NCBI GenBank assembly: GCA_910586985.1
Contig: CAJUKK010000010.1
Span: forward strand, 25,510 to 89,509
Reading direction: 5' to 3'
DNA length: 64,000 bases
Source of the DNA: an uncultured Christensenellaceae bacterium
GTDB lineage: Bacteria; Bacillota; Clostridia; Christensenellales; Borkfalkiaceae
Shown here: positions 26,505 through 34,803 of the stretch, in pieces
Position numbering within the stretch: the first letter of the stretch is position 1
Layout of the letters: every line of letters starts with the position of its first letter
Position numbers and translations under genes: made by a program
Notes under the pieces: generated by a model
Told to the model about the DNA's origin: nothing
Seen by the model: the letters and a program-made list of their open reading frames with translations, nothing else
The model's database searches: none

Positions 26505-26635
26505 AAATGCATAAGATTTCTTTTACGGAATTTCAAGCGATTTTCCGAAAGTACAATCTATAAAAGTCGATTATCCACACGGGATTGTTTTCCCGTTTTC
26601 CGATATTTACAACTTCATATACACGGAGACTACCT

Positions 26636-27412
26636 ATGAGAATAAAATGGTACGGCACGGCGTCTCTCCTCATAGAGGGGGGAGACACGCGGATACTCAT
26701 CGACCCGTATTTGAAAGGGTTTAATCCCAAACTTCCGCAGTTGCCCATCGAAGAGGCGAAAACCGCTTCGGCAATCTTTATTACCCATCCGCATCTTGAC
26801 CATTTCTCCGATATCGCCACATTCACAGAGGCGGGAATTTATCCCGTATACGTTTCGCAGAACGGCATTGAGCATGCTGCGAAACACGGCGTTCTGACGG
26901 ATGCGATGCTCGCCATCGAACCGAACATGAGCTTTTACGTAGGCGATATTCATGTACGTATTTTCCAGAGTCGTCATTGCGTGTTTGACGCGGCGACGAT
27001 CTGTTCCGTTCTTTTTTCGCCTCGCACCTATGCGCATGCGAAGACGGCGGTTCGCCTGCTCAAACAGATGCGCGGGTATCAGATCGACGATGATATTTAC
27101 GCGTTTGAATTTTCGCACGGCGGCAAAAAAATTATGGTCTTGGGTTCTGCCGGCATGGATGAGAATACGGAATATCCCGACGGCGCGGATTTGTTTGTTT
27201 TTCCCTATCAGGGGCGTTCGAAGATGCACCGCCACATGGAGAGCTTTCTGGAAGAATTCCAGCCCAAAGCAGTTATGATCGATCACTTTGACGATGCTTT
27301 TCCGCCTTTGACGCGATCTGTCAAAATAAAGTATTTTGTTCCGACTGTAAAAAAACACCTTCCCGAAGCGCGGGCGATTGTTCCCGTCGAAGGCGAATGG
27401 TACGACGTATAA
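26636..27412 (+). CDS. Metallo-beta-lactamase-fold hydrolase (UlaG-like)
   Basis: 258 residues from ATG 26636, behind GGAG. The start MRIKWYGTASLLIEGGDTRI and the metal motif THPHLDHFSD are typical of the UlaG/MBL-fold lactonase-like group, with later ligands in SRHCVFD and IDHFDDAFPP. The fold suggests hydrolysis of a lactone or phosphoester in the cytoplasm. The substrate cannot be told. It converges with the following minus-strand gene, only 2 bases away. Confidence 0.82.
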   Translation: MRIKWYGTASLLIEGGDTRILIDPYLKGFNPKLPQLPIEEAKTASAIFITHPHLDHFSDIATFTEAGIYPVYVSQNGIEHAAKHGVLTDAMLAIEPNMSFYVGDIHVRIFQSRHCVFDAATICSVLFSPRTYAHAKTAVRLLKQMRGYQIDDDIYAFEFSHGGKKIMVLGSAGMDENTEYPDGADLFVFPYQGRSKMHRHMESFLEEFQPKAVMIDHFDDAFPPLTRSVKIKYFVPTVKKHLPEARAIVPVEGEWYDV

Positions 27413-27414
27413 AT

Positions 27415-27906
27415 TTAATCGATATTTATGAGTTCTGCGGCGGCTTGTTCCGCCGAACAGACGCAGAGGGTACAACCCTCAATTTCAGCATATAAAAAAA
27501 CGGCGGCAACGGGCGTATTCTGTTCGTATAGCGCGCCGTTTTTATATTCGAGACGCGAATATAGCTTTGCAATTGATTTTCCGCAATACTTAATATAGGC
27601 TTCCTTTGTCGTCCAGATGCGGTAAAAATCCTCCTGTTTTTCGGCGACAGAAAGTCTTTGAGTGACTCGTTTCGGCGTTTTTTCGCGTTTTTTTTGAATA
27701 TCCAATCCGATTTCGCGTTTGCTGAGAGCGATTGCCGTAATGTTTTCACTGTGCGAAATACTGAAAAAAAGCGAAAAATCTATAAAATACGGTTTCCCGT
27801 AACTGTTTTTTGTGATTTTCGGCGTGGAAATGCCGTAAAAATCCCGCAAAATACGAGATAAAAATTCTTTGCTGTTTGTCGGAACGGCAGTATAGTAGAT
27901 TTTCAT
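27415..27906 (-). CDS. 4'-phosphopantetheinyl transferase, Sfp-like
   Basis: 163 residues from the ATG at 27906. The family motifs are FSISHSENITAIALS, GLDIQ and IWTTKEAYIKYCGKSI (the W-x-x-KEA-x-x-K signature). It should load phosphopantetheine onto acyl or peptidyl carrier proteins. An upstream in-frame ATG at 27963 falls ahead of the promoter, so the shorter form is right. The -10 TATAAT ends 6 bases before this ATG: a leaderless transcript. Confidence 0.85.
   Translation of the reverse strand: MKIYYTAVPTNSKEFLSRILRDFYGISTPKITKNSYGKPYFIDFSLFFSISHSENITAIALSKREIGLDIQKKREKTPKRVTQRLSVAEKQEDFYRIWTTKEAYIKYCGKSIAKLYSRLEYKNGALYEQNTPVAAVFLYAEIEGCTLCVCSAEQAAAELINID
27869..27896 (+). promoter_or_regulatory. 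Promoter of the C_GCAxxG gene
   Basis: TTGCTG (27869-27874), 16 bp, TATAGT (27891-27896). It overlaps the start region of the divergent transferase gene. Confidence 0.5.
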
Positions 27907-27912
27907 ACAGAA

Positions 27913-27941
27913 ATTATAACAAATTTTTAAGGAGAAGTAAA
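27913..27941 (-). promoter_or_regulatory. Leaderless promoter of the phosphopantetheinyl transferase
   Basis: Minus strand TTTACT (27941-27936), 17 bp, TATAAT (27918-27913), then 6 bases to the ATG. Confidence 0.65.
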
Positions 27942-28385
27942 ATGACGAGAGCGGAAAACGCAAAAAATAATTTTTTAAACGGCTATAACTGTACGCAGGC
28001 AGTCGCGCTTGCTTTTTCCGATTTGATTGATCTGTCTAAAGAAAAGATTTTGGCAGTTTGTCTGCCGATGGGCGGGGGAATGGGGCGGCTTCGTCAGACT
28101 TGCGGCGCGGTTTCGGGGGCGGCGCTGTGTATCGGCATGATCTTTGCGGGAATTTCCAAGAATGAATGCTATGCTCTCGTACAGGAATTTGCACGGAGAT
28201 TTGTTGCGCGGAACGGTTCGATCAATTGCGGAGAACTGCTCAGCGGAGCGCATTTAAAGGTCGATACTTCACCGATCGCCGAAGAGCGTACGCCGGAATA
28301 TTACAAAAAGCGTCCCTGTCCCGATCTCATTTTTGACGCGGCAGAGATACTCGAAGAAATGTTAAAAGAGCAAAATAAAGCTTGA
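27942..28385 (+). CDS. C_GCAxxG_C_C family redox protein
   Basis: 147 residues from ATG 27942 after GGAGAAG. The conserved cysteines appear in order: GYNCTQAVALAF, QTCGAVSGAAL, INCGELL and RPCPDLIFDA, the pattern that names this family. It is thought to be a redox or cofactor-binding protein of anaerobes; the role is not known. It is divergent from the phosphopantetheinyl transferase and convergent with the amino acid kinase gene. Confidence 0.85.
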   Translation: MTRAENAKNNFLNGYNCTQAVALAFSDLIDLSKEKILAVCLPMGGGMGRLRQTCGAVSGAALCIGMIFAGISKNECYALVQEFARRFVARNGSINCGELLSGAHLKVDTSPIAEERTPEYYKKRPCPDLIFDAAEILEEMLKEQNKA

Positions 28386-28388
28386 TTT

Positions 28389-28480
28389 TATTTCGATATT
28401 TATCTAAATAATATAGAAATACCGTTAAAATCCTTAATTTTAAGCAAATTTTACCCATATTTCGATAATTGTCTAAATAA
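28389..28480. promoter_or_regulatory. Two 23-bp imperfect palindromes in direct repeat
   Basis: 28389-28411 and 28458-28480 match at 21 of 23 bases. Each is an inverted repeat, TATTTCGATA then TATCTAAATA in the first. They look like operators but lie between the 3' ends of convergent genes. Confidence 0.5.
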
Positions 28481-28490
28481 AATTCAAAAG

Positions 28491-28519
28491 AACCGCCGCA
28501 GAATTATCATGCGGCGGTT
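28491..28519. terminator. Bidirectional terminator
   Basis: AACCGCCGCA pairs with TGCGGCGGTT over GAATTATCA; AAAATT and TTTTG tracts flank it. Confidence 0.85.
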
Positions 28520-28524
28520 AAAAA

Positions 28525-29346
28525 TTATTTTGAAATTCCGATCTTTGTAGAGGGAGCGTCGCCGTTTAAAATTGAGGCAAGCGTAAATCTTGCGGCGGCA
28601 ATATAGACTGTTGTACCTTGTGCTGCCGCTTCTTTTACGTACTCGAGCTTTGCTTTGGCTCCGTTTGCGCCCGCGCGGCTTGCGCCGTCGCAATAGAGTT
28701 TATGCGCTTCGATGTTGTCGAGCAATTCGTATACGTCTTTACCGCCGATATAAGGAACAAGCGTTTCGGGATTGTCGGGATCGGTGTAGATTCCGTCCGT
28801 GCTCGTCAGAATGACGAGATTTTCCGCGCGAACAAGACAAGCGATGTGCGCCGCGGTTTCGTCGTTGTCCACGCATTCATAGACGCGCTCGTGTCCGAGT
28901 GAAAGAGCGGCAATTTCCATGCGGCGGTTTTCTTCTCCCGAGACTGCGTCGTTATAATTTACGATAGGAATTGCATTCTGTTGCTTACAGCGCAGGAGCA
29001 GAGATTTCAAATGTTCGCTCTTTGCGACGTCGTTAAAATGTTGATGTTCCACAAGCACCTGACGTACCGAGTATTTGGCGTCGATAAATTGGCGATAAGT
29101 CTGCATGAGGATCGTTTGCCCTTGCGCCGCGTAATCGGTCTTGGCGGTGTCGTCTGTAAGTTCTATTCCGCCGCGTGCAAGATAATCCAGCCGTCCGATT
29201 TCCGTTGCGCCGCTTGAAATCCAAATGTCGCCGGGGCGAAGCTCGCGCGAAAGCCGCGCAACGCGCGTATAGTCGATGAGACCGGCGGCACGGTCAATTA
29301 ACGCCATCGAGCCGATTTTTCCTACAAGGTGAGTGTCAAAGGTCAT
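28525..29346 (-). CDS. Amino acid kinase family protein, glutamate 5-kinase-like
   Basis: 273 residues from the ATG at 29346 (MTFDTHLVGKIGSMALI). The promoter at 29387-29415 lies downstream of a longer in-frame start, so the shorter form is chosen. ISSGATEIGRLDYL matches the SSGA loop of glutamate 5-kinase, NYNDAVSGEENRRM the middle loop, and LTSTDGIYTDPDNP the ADP-binding loop. The C-terminal PUA domain of long ProB proteins is absent. It may be a proB-like kinase or another carboxylate kinase; no proA neighbour is present. Confidence 0.75.
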   Translation of the reverse strand: MTFDTHLVGKIGSMALIDRAAGLIDYTRVARLSRELRPGDIWISSGATEIGRLDYLARGGIELTDDTAKTDYAAQGQTILMQTYRQFIDAKYSVRQVLVEHQHFNDVAKSEHLKSLLLRCKQQNAIPIVNYNDAVSGEENRRMEIAALSLGHERVYECVDNDETAAHIACLVRAENLVILTSTDGIYTDPDNPETLVPYIGGKDVYELLDNIEAHKLYCDGASRAGANGAKAKLEYVKEAAAQGTTVYIAAARFTLASILNGDAPSTKIGISK

Positions 29347-29386
29347 AGATTGCCTCGTTTGCGCGAAGTTGCGCTGTATTTTCCCT

Positions 29387-29415
29387 ATCATATCATGAAA
29401 TATAATTTTTTGCAA
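29387..29415 (-). promoter_or_regulatory. Promoter of the amino acid kinase gene
   Basis: Minus strand TTGCAA (29415-29410), 17 bp, TATGAT (29392-29387); the leader of about 35 nt carries GAGG before the ATG. Confidence 0.65.
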
Positions 29416-29426
29416 ATACTTTTTTT

Positions 29427-29840
29427 ATGAGAAGAGTAATCCTGAGCGCAATTTTACTGATCGGTAGTCTTACCGTCTTTACGGGGTGTGATTTAAATAG
29501 CATGACGACTCTTTCCGAAATTTCCCGTCCATATGTCGGCGAATACGAATGTAAGACGCTTCGTTTGGGCGCGGAGGACATGACGGTAAGATTTGAGAGC
29601 GTAAAATTAAATTTAAAGTACGACGGCGAATTTGTTTTGTCATATAAAGGAAAGAGCGCCAATAAAGGGGAATGGAGCGGTCGGTACCGCGTGTCGCCTG
29701 ACGGAGACGAAATCACGCTATCCGTAAAAGAATCGGCGAGAACGGTAGAACGGACGTTTCCCATTGATAAGGGGACGATTATAGTCGACTGGAATTTTGC
29801 AGGTAAACTTTTGCATGCGGAATTTTCTTTTCCGAAATAA
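29427..29840 (+). CDS. Small lipoprotein of unknown function
   Basis: 137 residues. The signal peptide ends at the lipobox FTGC (Cys21). The mature part is a single short beta-rich domain with YVGEYECKTLRLG and GEWSGRYRVSPDG, reminiscent of small lipocalin- or beta-barrel-like domains, but not recognised. TATAAT at 29401-29406 lies 20 bases before the ATG; no clear Shine-Dalgarno. Confidence 0.7.
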   Translation: MRRVILSAILLIGSLTVFTGCDLNSMTTLSEISRPYVGEYECKTLRLGAEDMTVRFESVKLNLKYDGEFVLSYKGKSANKGEWSGRYRVSPDGDEITLSVKESARTVERTFPIDKGTIIVDWNFAGKLLHAEFSFPK

Positions 29841-29865
29841 AATTGAATGAATGCAAAACAAATGT

Positions 29866-29894
29866 TTGCAATTTATAAAAATTCATGATATAAT
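29866..29894 (+). promoter_or_regulatory. Leaderless promoter of the helicase gene
   Basis: TTGCAA (29866-29871), 17 bp, TATAAT (29889-29894), then 6 bases to ATG 29901. Confidence 0.7.
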
Positions 29895-29900
29895 ACCGTC

Positions 29901-31169
29901 ATGAAACAGCTGGCTCCGCAACAAAACATTACGCTGACTCCCGATCAGGCTGAGGCCGAGGAATTGATCAGAGAGTGGTATTTTAATCTGGATACGCAGA
30001 TTTTCGTACTTTGCGGCTATGCTGGAACGGGCAAAACGTTTTTAATTGATTATGTCGTTCGCGGACTCGGACTTGTTCCCAATGAGAGCGCTGTTTTCGT
30101 TACGCCCACAGGCAAAGCGGCGTCCGTGTTGATTCGTTGCGGATTGCCTGCCTCGACGTTACATAGTTTGATATACACCCGTGAAGAGGACGTGGAGGTC
30201 AATGAGGACGGCGAGATAGTCTCGGAACGCTTTTTAAGATTTGTAAAACGAGAAAAAATTTCGGGAGAAATCAGATTGATTGTCGTAGACGAGACTTCGA
30301 TGGTGGCGGATGATACGCTGAAAGATCTGCTATCATTTGGCGTAAAGTGTTTGTTTTGCGGCGATCCCGCGCAATTGCCGCCCGTGGGCGGAAGCAATAC
30401 GTTGCTCTCTATGCCGTGCATTACGTTAAAACAGATTGTCCGTCAGGAGGAAAATAATCCTATAATTCGTTTGGCGGAACGCGCTCGTGCGGGCGAATAT
30501 ATTGAATACGGGGAATACGGAGACGGAGTCGCTGTGATTCCCCGTCGGGATTTTATAAAGAGCCTGCGCGAAAAGCTTTTTTTGAAGGCCGATACGATTA
30601 TTGTGGGGACGAATCGGACGCGCAATCTTATAAACCGTGAAGTTCGCTCTCTCTTGGGAATTTCAAACGCGGCAAAATTGCCGATCGACGGCGAAAAAAT
30701 TATTTGTACGTTGAATAACTGGGAAAAAGTATTGGATGAAAACGGAAATTTTCACCTCGTAAACGGGATCATCGGCAAATGTTATAATGTGCGTGAAGAA
30801 GAGGACGGACTTGCGCTGCTCGATTTTCAAGCGGATTTTTTGGATAAAAAGGTGAAAGATTTGCCTTTCGACACAGGAATATTTACCGACGGAAGATATT
30901 TTCACGGTTACGGAGATAAAGCGTGCATATTGGCGGACGGGACCGTTGTGCATGAAGACAATTACGAATTGTTACGGCGTGTGCGGGTAAAGCGCGAAGA
31001 TGCGATTTGCCGTTTTGAATTTGCCTATGCCGTTACGTGCCATAAATCGCAGGGATCGGAATACGATTTTGTGATTGTTATCGATGAATCGGGGCGTTTC
31101 GAAAATGCGCGGGAGTGGCTGTATACCGCAATTACCCGCGCAAGGAAAAAATTGTTGATCGTGAGATAA
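29901..31169 (+). CDS. RecD/Dda-like SF1B DNA helicase
   Basis: 422 residues. Walker A is GYAGTGKTFLIDYVV, Walker B VVDETSMVADDTL, motif III FCGDPAQLPPVGG, motif V VTCHKSQGSEYDFVIV and motif VI LYTAITRARKKL. This is the core of a 5'-3' SF1B helicase without the N-terminal regions of RecD2. The gene is monocistronic. It could act in recombination or replication restart, but no RecBC-like partner is near. Confidence 0.85.
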   Translation: MKQLAPQQNITLTPDQAEAEELIREWYFNLDTQIFVLCGYAGTGKTFLIDYVVRGLGLVPNESAVFVTPTGKAASVLIRCGLPASTLHSLIYTREEDVEVNEDGEIVSERFLRFVKREKISGEIRLIVVDETSMVADDTLKDLLSFGVKCLFCGDPAQLPPVGGSNTLLSMPCITLKQIVRQEENNPIIRLAERARAGEYIEYGEYGDGVAVIPRRDFIKSLREKLFLKADTIIVGTNRTRNLINREVRSLLGISNAAKLPIDGEKIICTLNNWEKVLDENGNFHLVNGIIGKCYNVREEEDGLALLDFQADFLDKKVKDLPFDTGIFTDGRYFHGYGDKACILADGTVVHEDNYELLRRVRVKREDAICRFEFAYAVTCHKSQGSEYDFVIVIDESGRFENAREWLYTAITRARKKLLIVR

Positions 31170-31216
31170 TGGATTTTAATTCAAATAAAAATTTATCGAA
31201 AATCAGGGAAAATTAC

Positions 31217-31244
31217 TTGACATAATATTATTTATCTATATAAT
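31217..31244 (+). promoter_or_regulatory. tRNA promoter
   Basis: TTGACA (31217-31222), 16 bp, TATAAT (31239-31244). Confidence 0.75.
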
Positions 31245-31259
31245 AAGATATGCTTTTAT

Positions 31260-31336
31260 TGAGGTGTAGCGCAGTTTGGTAGCGCGCTTGGTTAGGGACC
31301 AAGAGGTCGTGGGTTCAAGTCCCGTCACCTCAACCA
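31260..31336 (+). tRNA. tRNA-Pro, anticodon AGG
   Basis: A 77-nt cloverleaf with encoded CCA. Acceptor TGAGGTG/CACCTCA; D stem GCGC/GCGC; anticodon stem CTTGG/CCAAG around loop TTAGGGA; T stem GTGGG/CCCGT around TTCAAGT (two G-U pairs). Anticodon bases 31294-31296 are AGG, which reads proline codons. A34 in bacterial tRNA-Pro is uncommon, TGG being usual. Confidence 0.85.
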
Positions 31337-31391
31337 TGAAAAAGTCTAAGTTAAACGTATATAAGCGTTTTGATTTAGGCTTTTTTTTCAT
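31337..31391 (+). terminator. Terminator of the tRNA gene
   Basis: GTCTAAGTTAAACG region pairs with CGTTTTGATTTAGGC and ends in eight T. Confidence 0.75.
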
Positions 31392-31421
31392 GTCACAATC
31401 TTTACAAACGTATATATTTAA

Positions 31422-31450
31422 TTGCAAACACAATTTATATTTGTTATAAT
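31422..31450 (+). promoter_or_regulatory. Promoter of the AT-rich cassette
   Basis: TTGCAA (31422-31427), 17 bp, TATAAT (31445-31450). AAAGGTG follows before ATG 31481. Confidence 0.75.
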
Positions 31451-31480
31451 TGACTTATATTATTTAACAAAGGTGAAAAA

Positions 31481-32851
31481 ATGGATACGAAAAACACAAG
31501 GGATTTTAAATATACGTTTATGGTTATTCCTTTTAAATTCAAAGGCAATATAAATAGCGATTTAATAATAGAAAAAAGTTATTTTAAATCTTGTGATCAT
31601 AACAGAATACAGTACGATCGTTTATATAAGCATGTGGCCGATAGTATTACGGAAAATAATCCTGATAGAACTATTTATGACTTTTGGGTCGATAGAGATG
31701 TAAAATTTCCTGAACTGTTTCGTAAGACGCTAAAATTTAAAGTACAAACGGATAATAATAAGATATTTGAAACGTCAGCTTATTTAAAAGATATATTTGT
31801 ATATTGTTTTCAAAATGGAATTGGATTTATTGTTCTCAATTTTGTTTTTGATGAAGATATTGACATTAATACTATGTGTGAAATACTCAATAAATTAAAG
31901 AAAATTAAAAGAGAAATAGATGACTCAAAATTTGAGATTTCTTTAAATGGTAGTACAGTAGATCTATTTTCTATAATCAATGAATTACCGCAAGGTTTGA
32001 ATGTCGATTATGACTTATTTTTTCAACACAGCAACAAGGAATATGTGTCTGCAATTATGCTAAATTCTTTTACCTATTTTATGCCTCAAAGCAAAGATCA
32101 AAAAGAAAAATTAGAAGAAGATATATTACATCAATTGGAATGTCTGAAACGTTCGCAAGGTAATTCATATGGAACGTTAGAATGTGATGAAAGAAAATAC
32201 ATTAGACCTTTTAAAAATATGTTTTGGGCGTTTTCTACGCAGGGAATAGCGAATATTAACTATAACGATCCGGAAGTTGGTAATATAAATTTTTTGCAGA
32301 AATTTTATAAGAACGTTAAAAGAGAATATCTTTTAATGACCCTTATAATTTTAAATCAGGAGTTTACATTGCTTGATTATTGCCAAAAGTTTACTTGTTC
32401 AATCGAGGATATACATACTATTGGAGAATTGAATCGGTTATATAATTTTAAAATACATGGTACATTTACTACAATATCTCATTTAGAACACTACAGAGAA
32501 TTTTATAGTCGATATTCGGAAGAACTTGGTATACAAAAAATATTAGAAGAAGTGAATTCTAAACAAAATGCTATATATTTATCTAACAAAAATAAATTAA
32601 CCGAAGAAAAGGCAAAAAGAGACAAAAAAATCAATAGATTTACAAAGGTTTTGTCGGTAATATTATCTATATTCGGAATAACGGGATTAATCAATAATGT
32701 AGCGACTTTATTGACACGTGAAAATGCTTTTTTGATGTCTATAATTGTTGTGTTAGTTATAGTTTTTGCTGTTATTCTAATAATCGCGTTGTCTGTAATT
32801 TCAGATTATCGTTTTAAACGAAAATCTGAACATAAGAAAAAGAAAAAATGA
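31481..32851 (+). CDS. AT-rich membrane protein with large cytosolic domain and two C-terminal helices
   Basis: 456 residues. About 380 soluble residues come first, with no signal peptide. A charged helix (KNKLTEEKAKRDKKINRF) follows, then two membrane helices (VLSVILSIFGITGLINN, about 390-411, and AFLMSIIVVLVIVFAVILII, about 416-441) and a Lys-rich tail. This layout resembles CorA-like channels, but no GMN motif was found. Base composition is about 30 % GC against about 47 % around it, so the gene is probably acquired. It is followed 45 bases later by a 2H phosphoesterase gene. Function unknown; a membrane effector is one guess. Confidence 0.6.
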   Translation: MDTKNTRDFKYTFMVIPFKFKGNINSDLIIEKSYFKSCDHNRIQYDRLYKHVADSITENNPDRTIYDFWVDRDVKFPELFRKTLKFKVQTDNNKIFETSAYLKDIFVYCFQNGIGFIVLNFVFDEDIDINTMCEILNKLKKIKREIDDSKFEISLNGSTVDLFSIINELPQGLNVDYDLFFQHSNKEYVSAIMLNSFTYFMPQSKDQKEKLEEDILHQLECLKRSQGNSYGTLECDERKYIRPFKNMFWAFSTQGIANINYNDPEVGNINFLQKFYKNVKREYLLMTLIILNQEFTLLDYCQKFTCSIEDIHTIGELNRLYNFKIHGTFTTISHLEHYREFYSRYSEELGIQKILEEVNSKQNAIYLSNKNKLTEEKAKRDKKINRFTKVLSVILSIFGITGLINNVATLLTRENAFLMSIIVVLVIVFAVILIIALSVISDYRFKRKSEHKKKKK

Positions 32852-32896
32852 CTACAAAAAAGGAATTAGTCAATAAAATAAATAGAGGATTCATTC

Positions 32897-33487
32897 ATGA
32901 AAGACATTGACCAACTTGCCATTGCATTGTACCAACTGAAAAAACTAGAAGATGTTGACATTAATATCAATATTCCCGTAATAAATGATACTCTACGTGA
33001 TTGTGTTAAGTTAAACAAGAAGATTATTTCTGTAAATAAATCCCCAATTTCGTTTCATGGCAATAGGTTGATTTTTCCTCATGTTACCTTAAAAATGGGA
33101 ACGGTTAAAAATGGCTGCTTCGAAAATTTATTATTTAAGTTAAATGACTTTGCTAAAAACATAAAGCCAATGGATTTGAGCTTTCAACCAGTAATATTAA
33201 AGTCGCCAGCGAATAATTATTATTTTTGCGAAGTTGACGATGATAGACTAATAGCACTAAGCAAAGATTTAGATATATTGTTGAATGATGAAATGAGTTT
33301 GCCGAAGTTTCCTTTGTCGAAAGACAATTTACATCATGTAACGTTAGGGTATAAGTATCCTGATGATTTGGAAATTGCGCCAATTATTGGGGAATTAATC
33401 GCTAGTTTTCGAGCGGACCGAATACAAGTGTCCGTTAAGGGTAAATTCGGAGTTTGTATTGGCGTCTTAAAAACGTTTAATTTATAA
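32897..33487 (+). CDS. 2H phosphoesterase (2'-5' RNA ligase/LigT-like)
   Basis: 196 residues, start behind GAGG. Two HxT motifs, PHVTLKMG near residue 60 and HHVTLGYKY near residue 150, are the paired catalytic His-x-Thr of the 2H superfamily. Such enzymes hydrolyse 2',3'-cyclic or 2'-5' linked nucleotides, and some destroy nucleotide second messengers in anti-defence. It is as AT-rich as its upstream neighbour and surely came with it. It could regenerate or switch off a nucleotide signal for the membrane protein, which is inference. Confidence 0.78.
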   Translation: MKDIDQLAIALYQLKKLEDVDININIPVINDTLRDCVKLNKKIISVNKSPISFHGNRLIFPHVTLKMGTVKNGCFENLLFKLNDFAKNIKPMDLSFQPVILKSPANNYYFCEVDDDRLIALSKDLDILLNDEMSLPKFPLSKDNLHHVTLGYKYPDDLEIAPIIGELIASFRADRIQVSVKGKFGVCIGVLKTFNL

Positions 33488-33513
33488 AATATTTATTGAA
33501 GTAAAATTGTAAA

Positions 33514-33546
33514 GAAATCGGTTTGATATCATCAAACCGATTTCTT
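33514..33546. terminator. Bidirectional terminator
   Basis: AAATCGGTTTGAT and its inverse flank ATC; runs of A and T on both sides. Confidence 0.85.
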
Positions 33547-34744
33547 ATTCCTGACGATTGATTTTTTCTTTTTTTCGGCGGAAAGCGTCGCGGATAACCT
33601 CGAATATACTCATGCCCATACCAGAGAGGATATACACGTAAAAGGTAAAAAATCTCCACGTTAAAACAATCCAGCCTACAACGGAATCGATACCCGTGAT
33701 TGTCATAAACGTGAGCGACGCCGTTGTTTCCATTGCTCCCGTACTGCCTGGCGTCGGCATCATATATGCGGCAAATTGTGCGATCGCATTCAAGCACACG
33801 ATTTGTAAAAATAATTCAAACGTCGGAACAACGTCGGAAATCGCAATAACGGCAAAATAAGGTATGGAAATATTTAATGCGCATTCGAATAAGCATATCA
33901 AAATGAGCGGCAATAGCAGTTTCCATTTTGTAAAGACATGACGTATGGATTTGCAGTATTCGTTTACTTCACTGACATACTTTTTCGTCGTAACGTATTG
34001 TTTTTTAACGATATGCAGTTTCTTTAAAACATACGTCAGCTTTGCAATAAGCTTCCGACCCGTTTTGGGAAAAAAGGAAAAAATCATGATTCCGATGGGA
34101 ATTGCAATGTTTACGGCAATCGAAATGCAGGCGATGACAAAAAACGCTTTCGTTACGGTGATGTTCGCGGATGCGTGCAGGTAAGTGGGGGCACAGCAGA
34201 TGAGAACCAAGCAAAAAATACACCACGTCGTTGTGCTGACAATAAATTTTGCAAGCGGAACCGCGGTTGCCGCACCCTTCGGAATATCTTTTTTGTGCAA
34301 ATATATGACCTGAAACGGTTGTCCGCCGCTGGAAAATGGGGTGATACCGTCATAATACTTCCCGACGATCGTTGTTTTTAATGCGCTTTTTAAATGAAAT
34401 TTACCCGTAAAAACTTTTAAAAGATAGGCGTATTTCGCGCTTTCCGTAAGAATATACGATAATATTACGCCGATGAAAAGGGCAAATAGTCCGTAGTGGA
34501 CTTGTCCGAGCATCTGAGTGAGCGAAAGCTGTTTTCCGTCTGAAATATAATCGCCGACCGTGAACATGACGGCGACGGAAAATCCGATGAGCAGGAGCAT
34601 AAACGCCGTTTTGATCCAATATTTTAGCGCGGATTGCTTTTTCTTCCGGATCGGATGGGCGTACACGTCGCTTACGGTCTTTGATTCCGCCGTATATGAA
34701 GTTGTCCCGTCTTCGCGGTTTTCGGGCGGGATTTCGTCTTCCAT
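33545..34744 (-). CDS. Flippase-like membrane protein (LPG_synthase_TM / UPF0104 family)
   Basis: 399 residues with about eight hydrophobic segments. The signatures TPFSSGGQPFQVIYLHKK and PTPGSTGAMETTASLTFM match the membrane part of MprF-type lysylphosphatidylglycerol flippases. The synthase domain of full MprF is missing, as in the stand-alone family. A promoter (TTGATT, 17 bp, TAAGAT at 34795-34800 and 34772-34777) and ACGGAGA before the ATG are visible. It probably moves lipids or polyprenyl intermediates across the membrane. Confidence 0.8.
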   Translation of the reverse strand: MEDEIPPENREDGTTSYTAESKTVSDVYAHPIRKKKQSALKYWIKTAFMLLLIGFSVAVMFTVGDYISDGKQLSLTQMLGQVHYGLFALFIGVILSYILTESAKYAYLLKVFTGKFHLKSALKTTIVGKYYDGITPFSSGGQPFQVIYLHKKDIPKGAATAVPLAKFIVSTTTWCIFCLVLICCAPTYLHASANITVTKAFFVIACISIAVNIAIPIGIMIFSFFPKTGRKLIAKLTYVLKKLHIVKKQYVTTKKYVSEVNEYCKSIRHVFTKWKLLLPLILICLFECALNISIPYFAVIAISDVVPTFELFLQIVCLNAIAQFAAYMMPTPGSTGAMETTASLTFMTITGIDSVVGWIVLTWRFFTFYVYILSGMGMSIFEVIRDAFRRKKEKINRQE

Positions 34745-34803
34745 GTGATTCTCCGTTGTTTCTTATCGCTCATCTTATCATATTTTCCGACAAAAATCAA
34801 GTG

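Noticed and set aside
26505..26635. Known riboswitch in the leader
   Set aside because: No match by eye to SAM, TPP, FMN, c-di-GMP, glycine or T-box signature segments.
29347..29415. Longer N-terminus for the amino acid kinase
   Set aside because: That region contains a TTGCAA-17-TATGAT promoter, and the family homology begins at MTFDTH.
31337..33546. Prophage or integrative element at the tRNA
   Set aside because: No integrase, no excision genes, and no duplicated tRNA 3' end near 33500; only two AT-rich genes.
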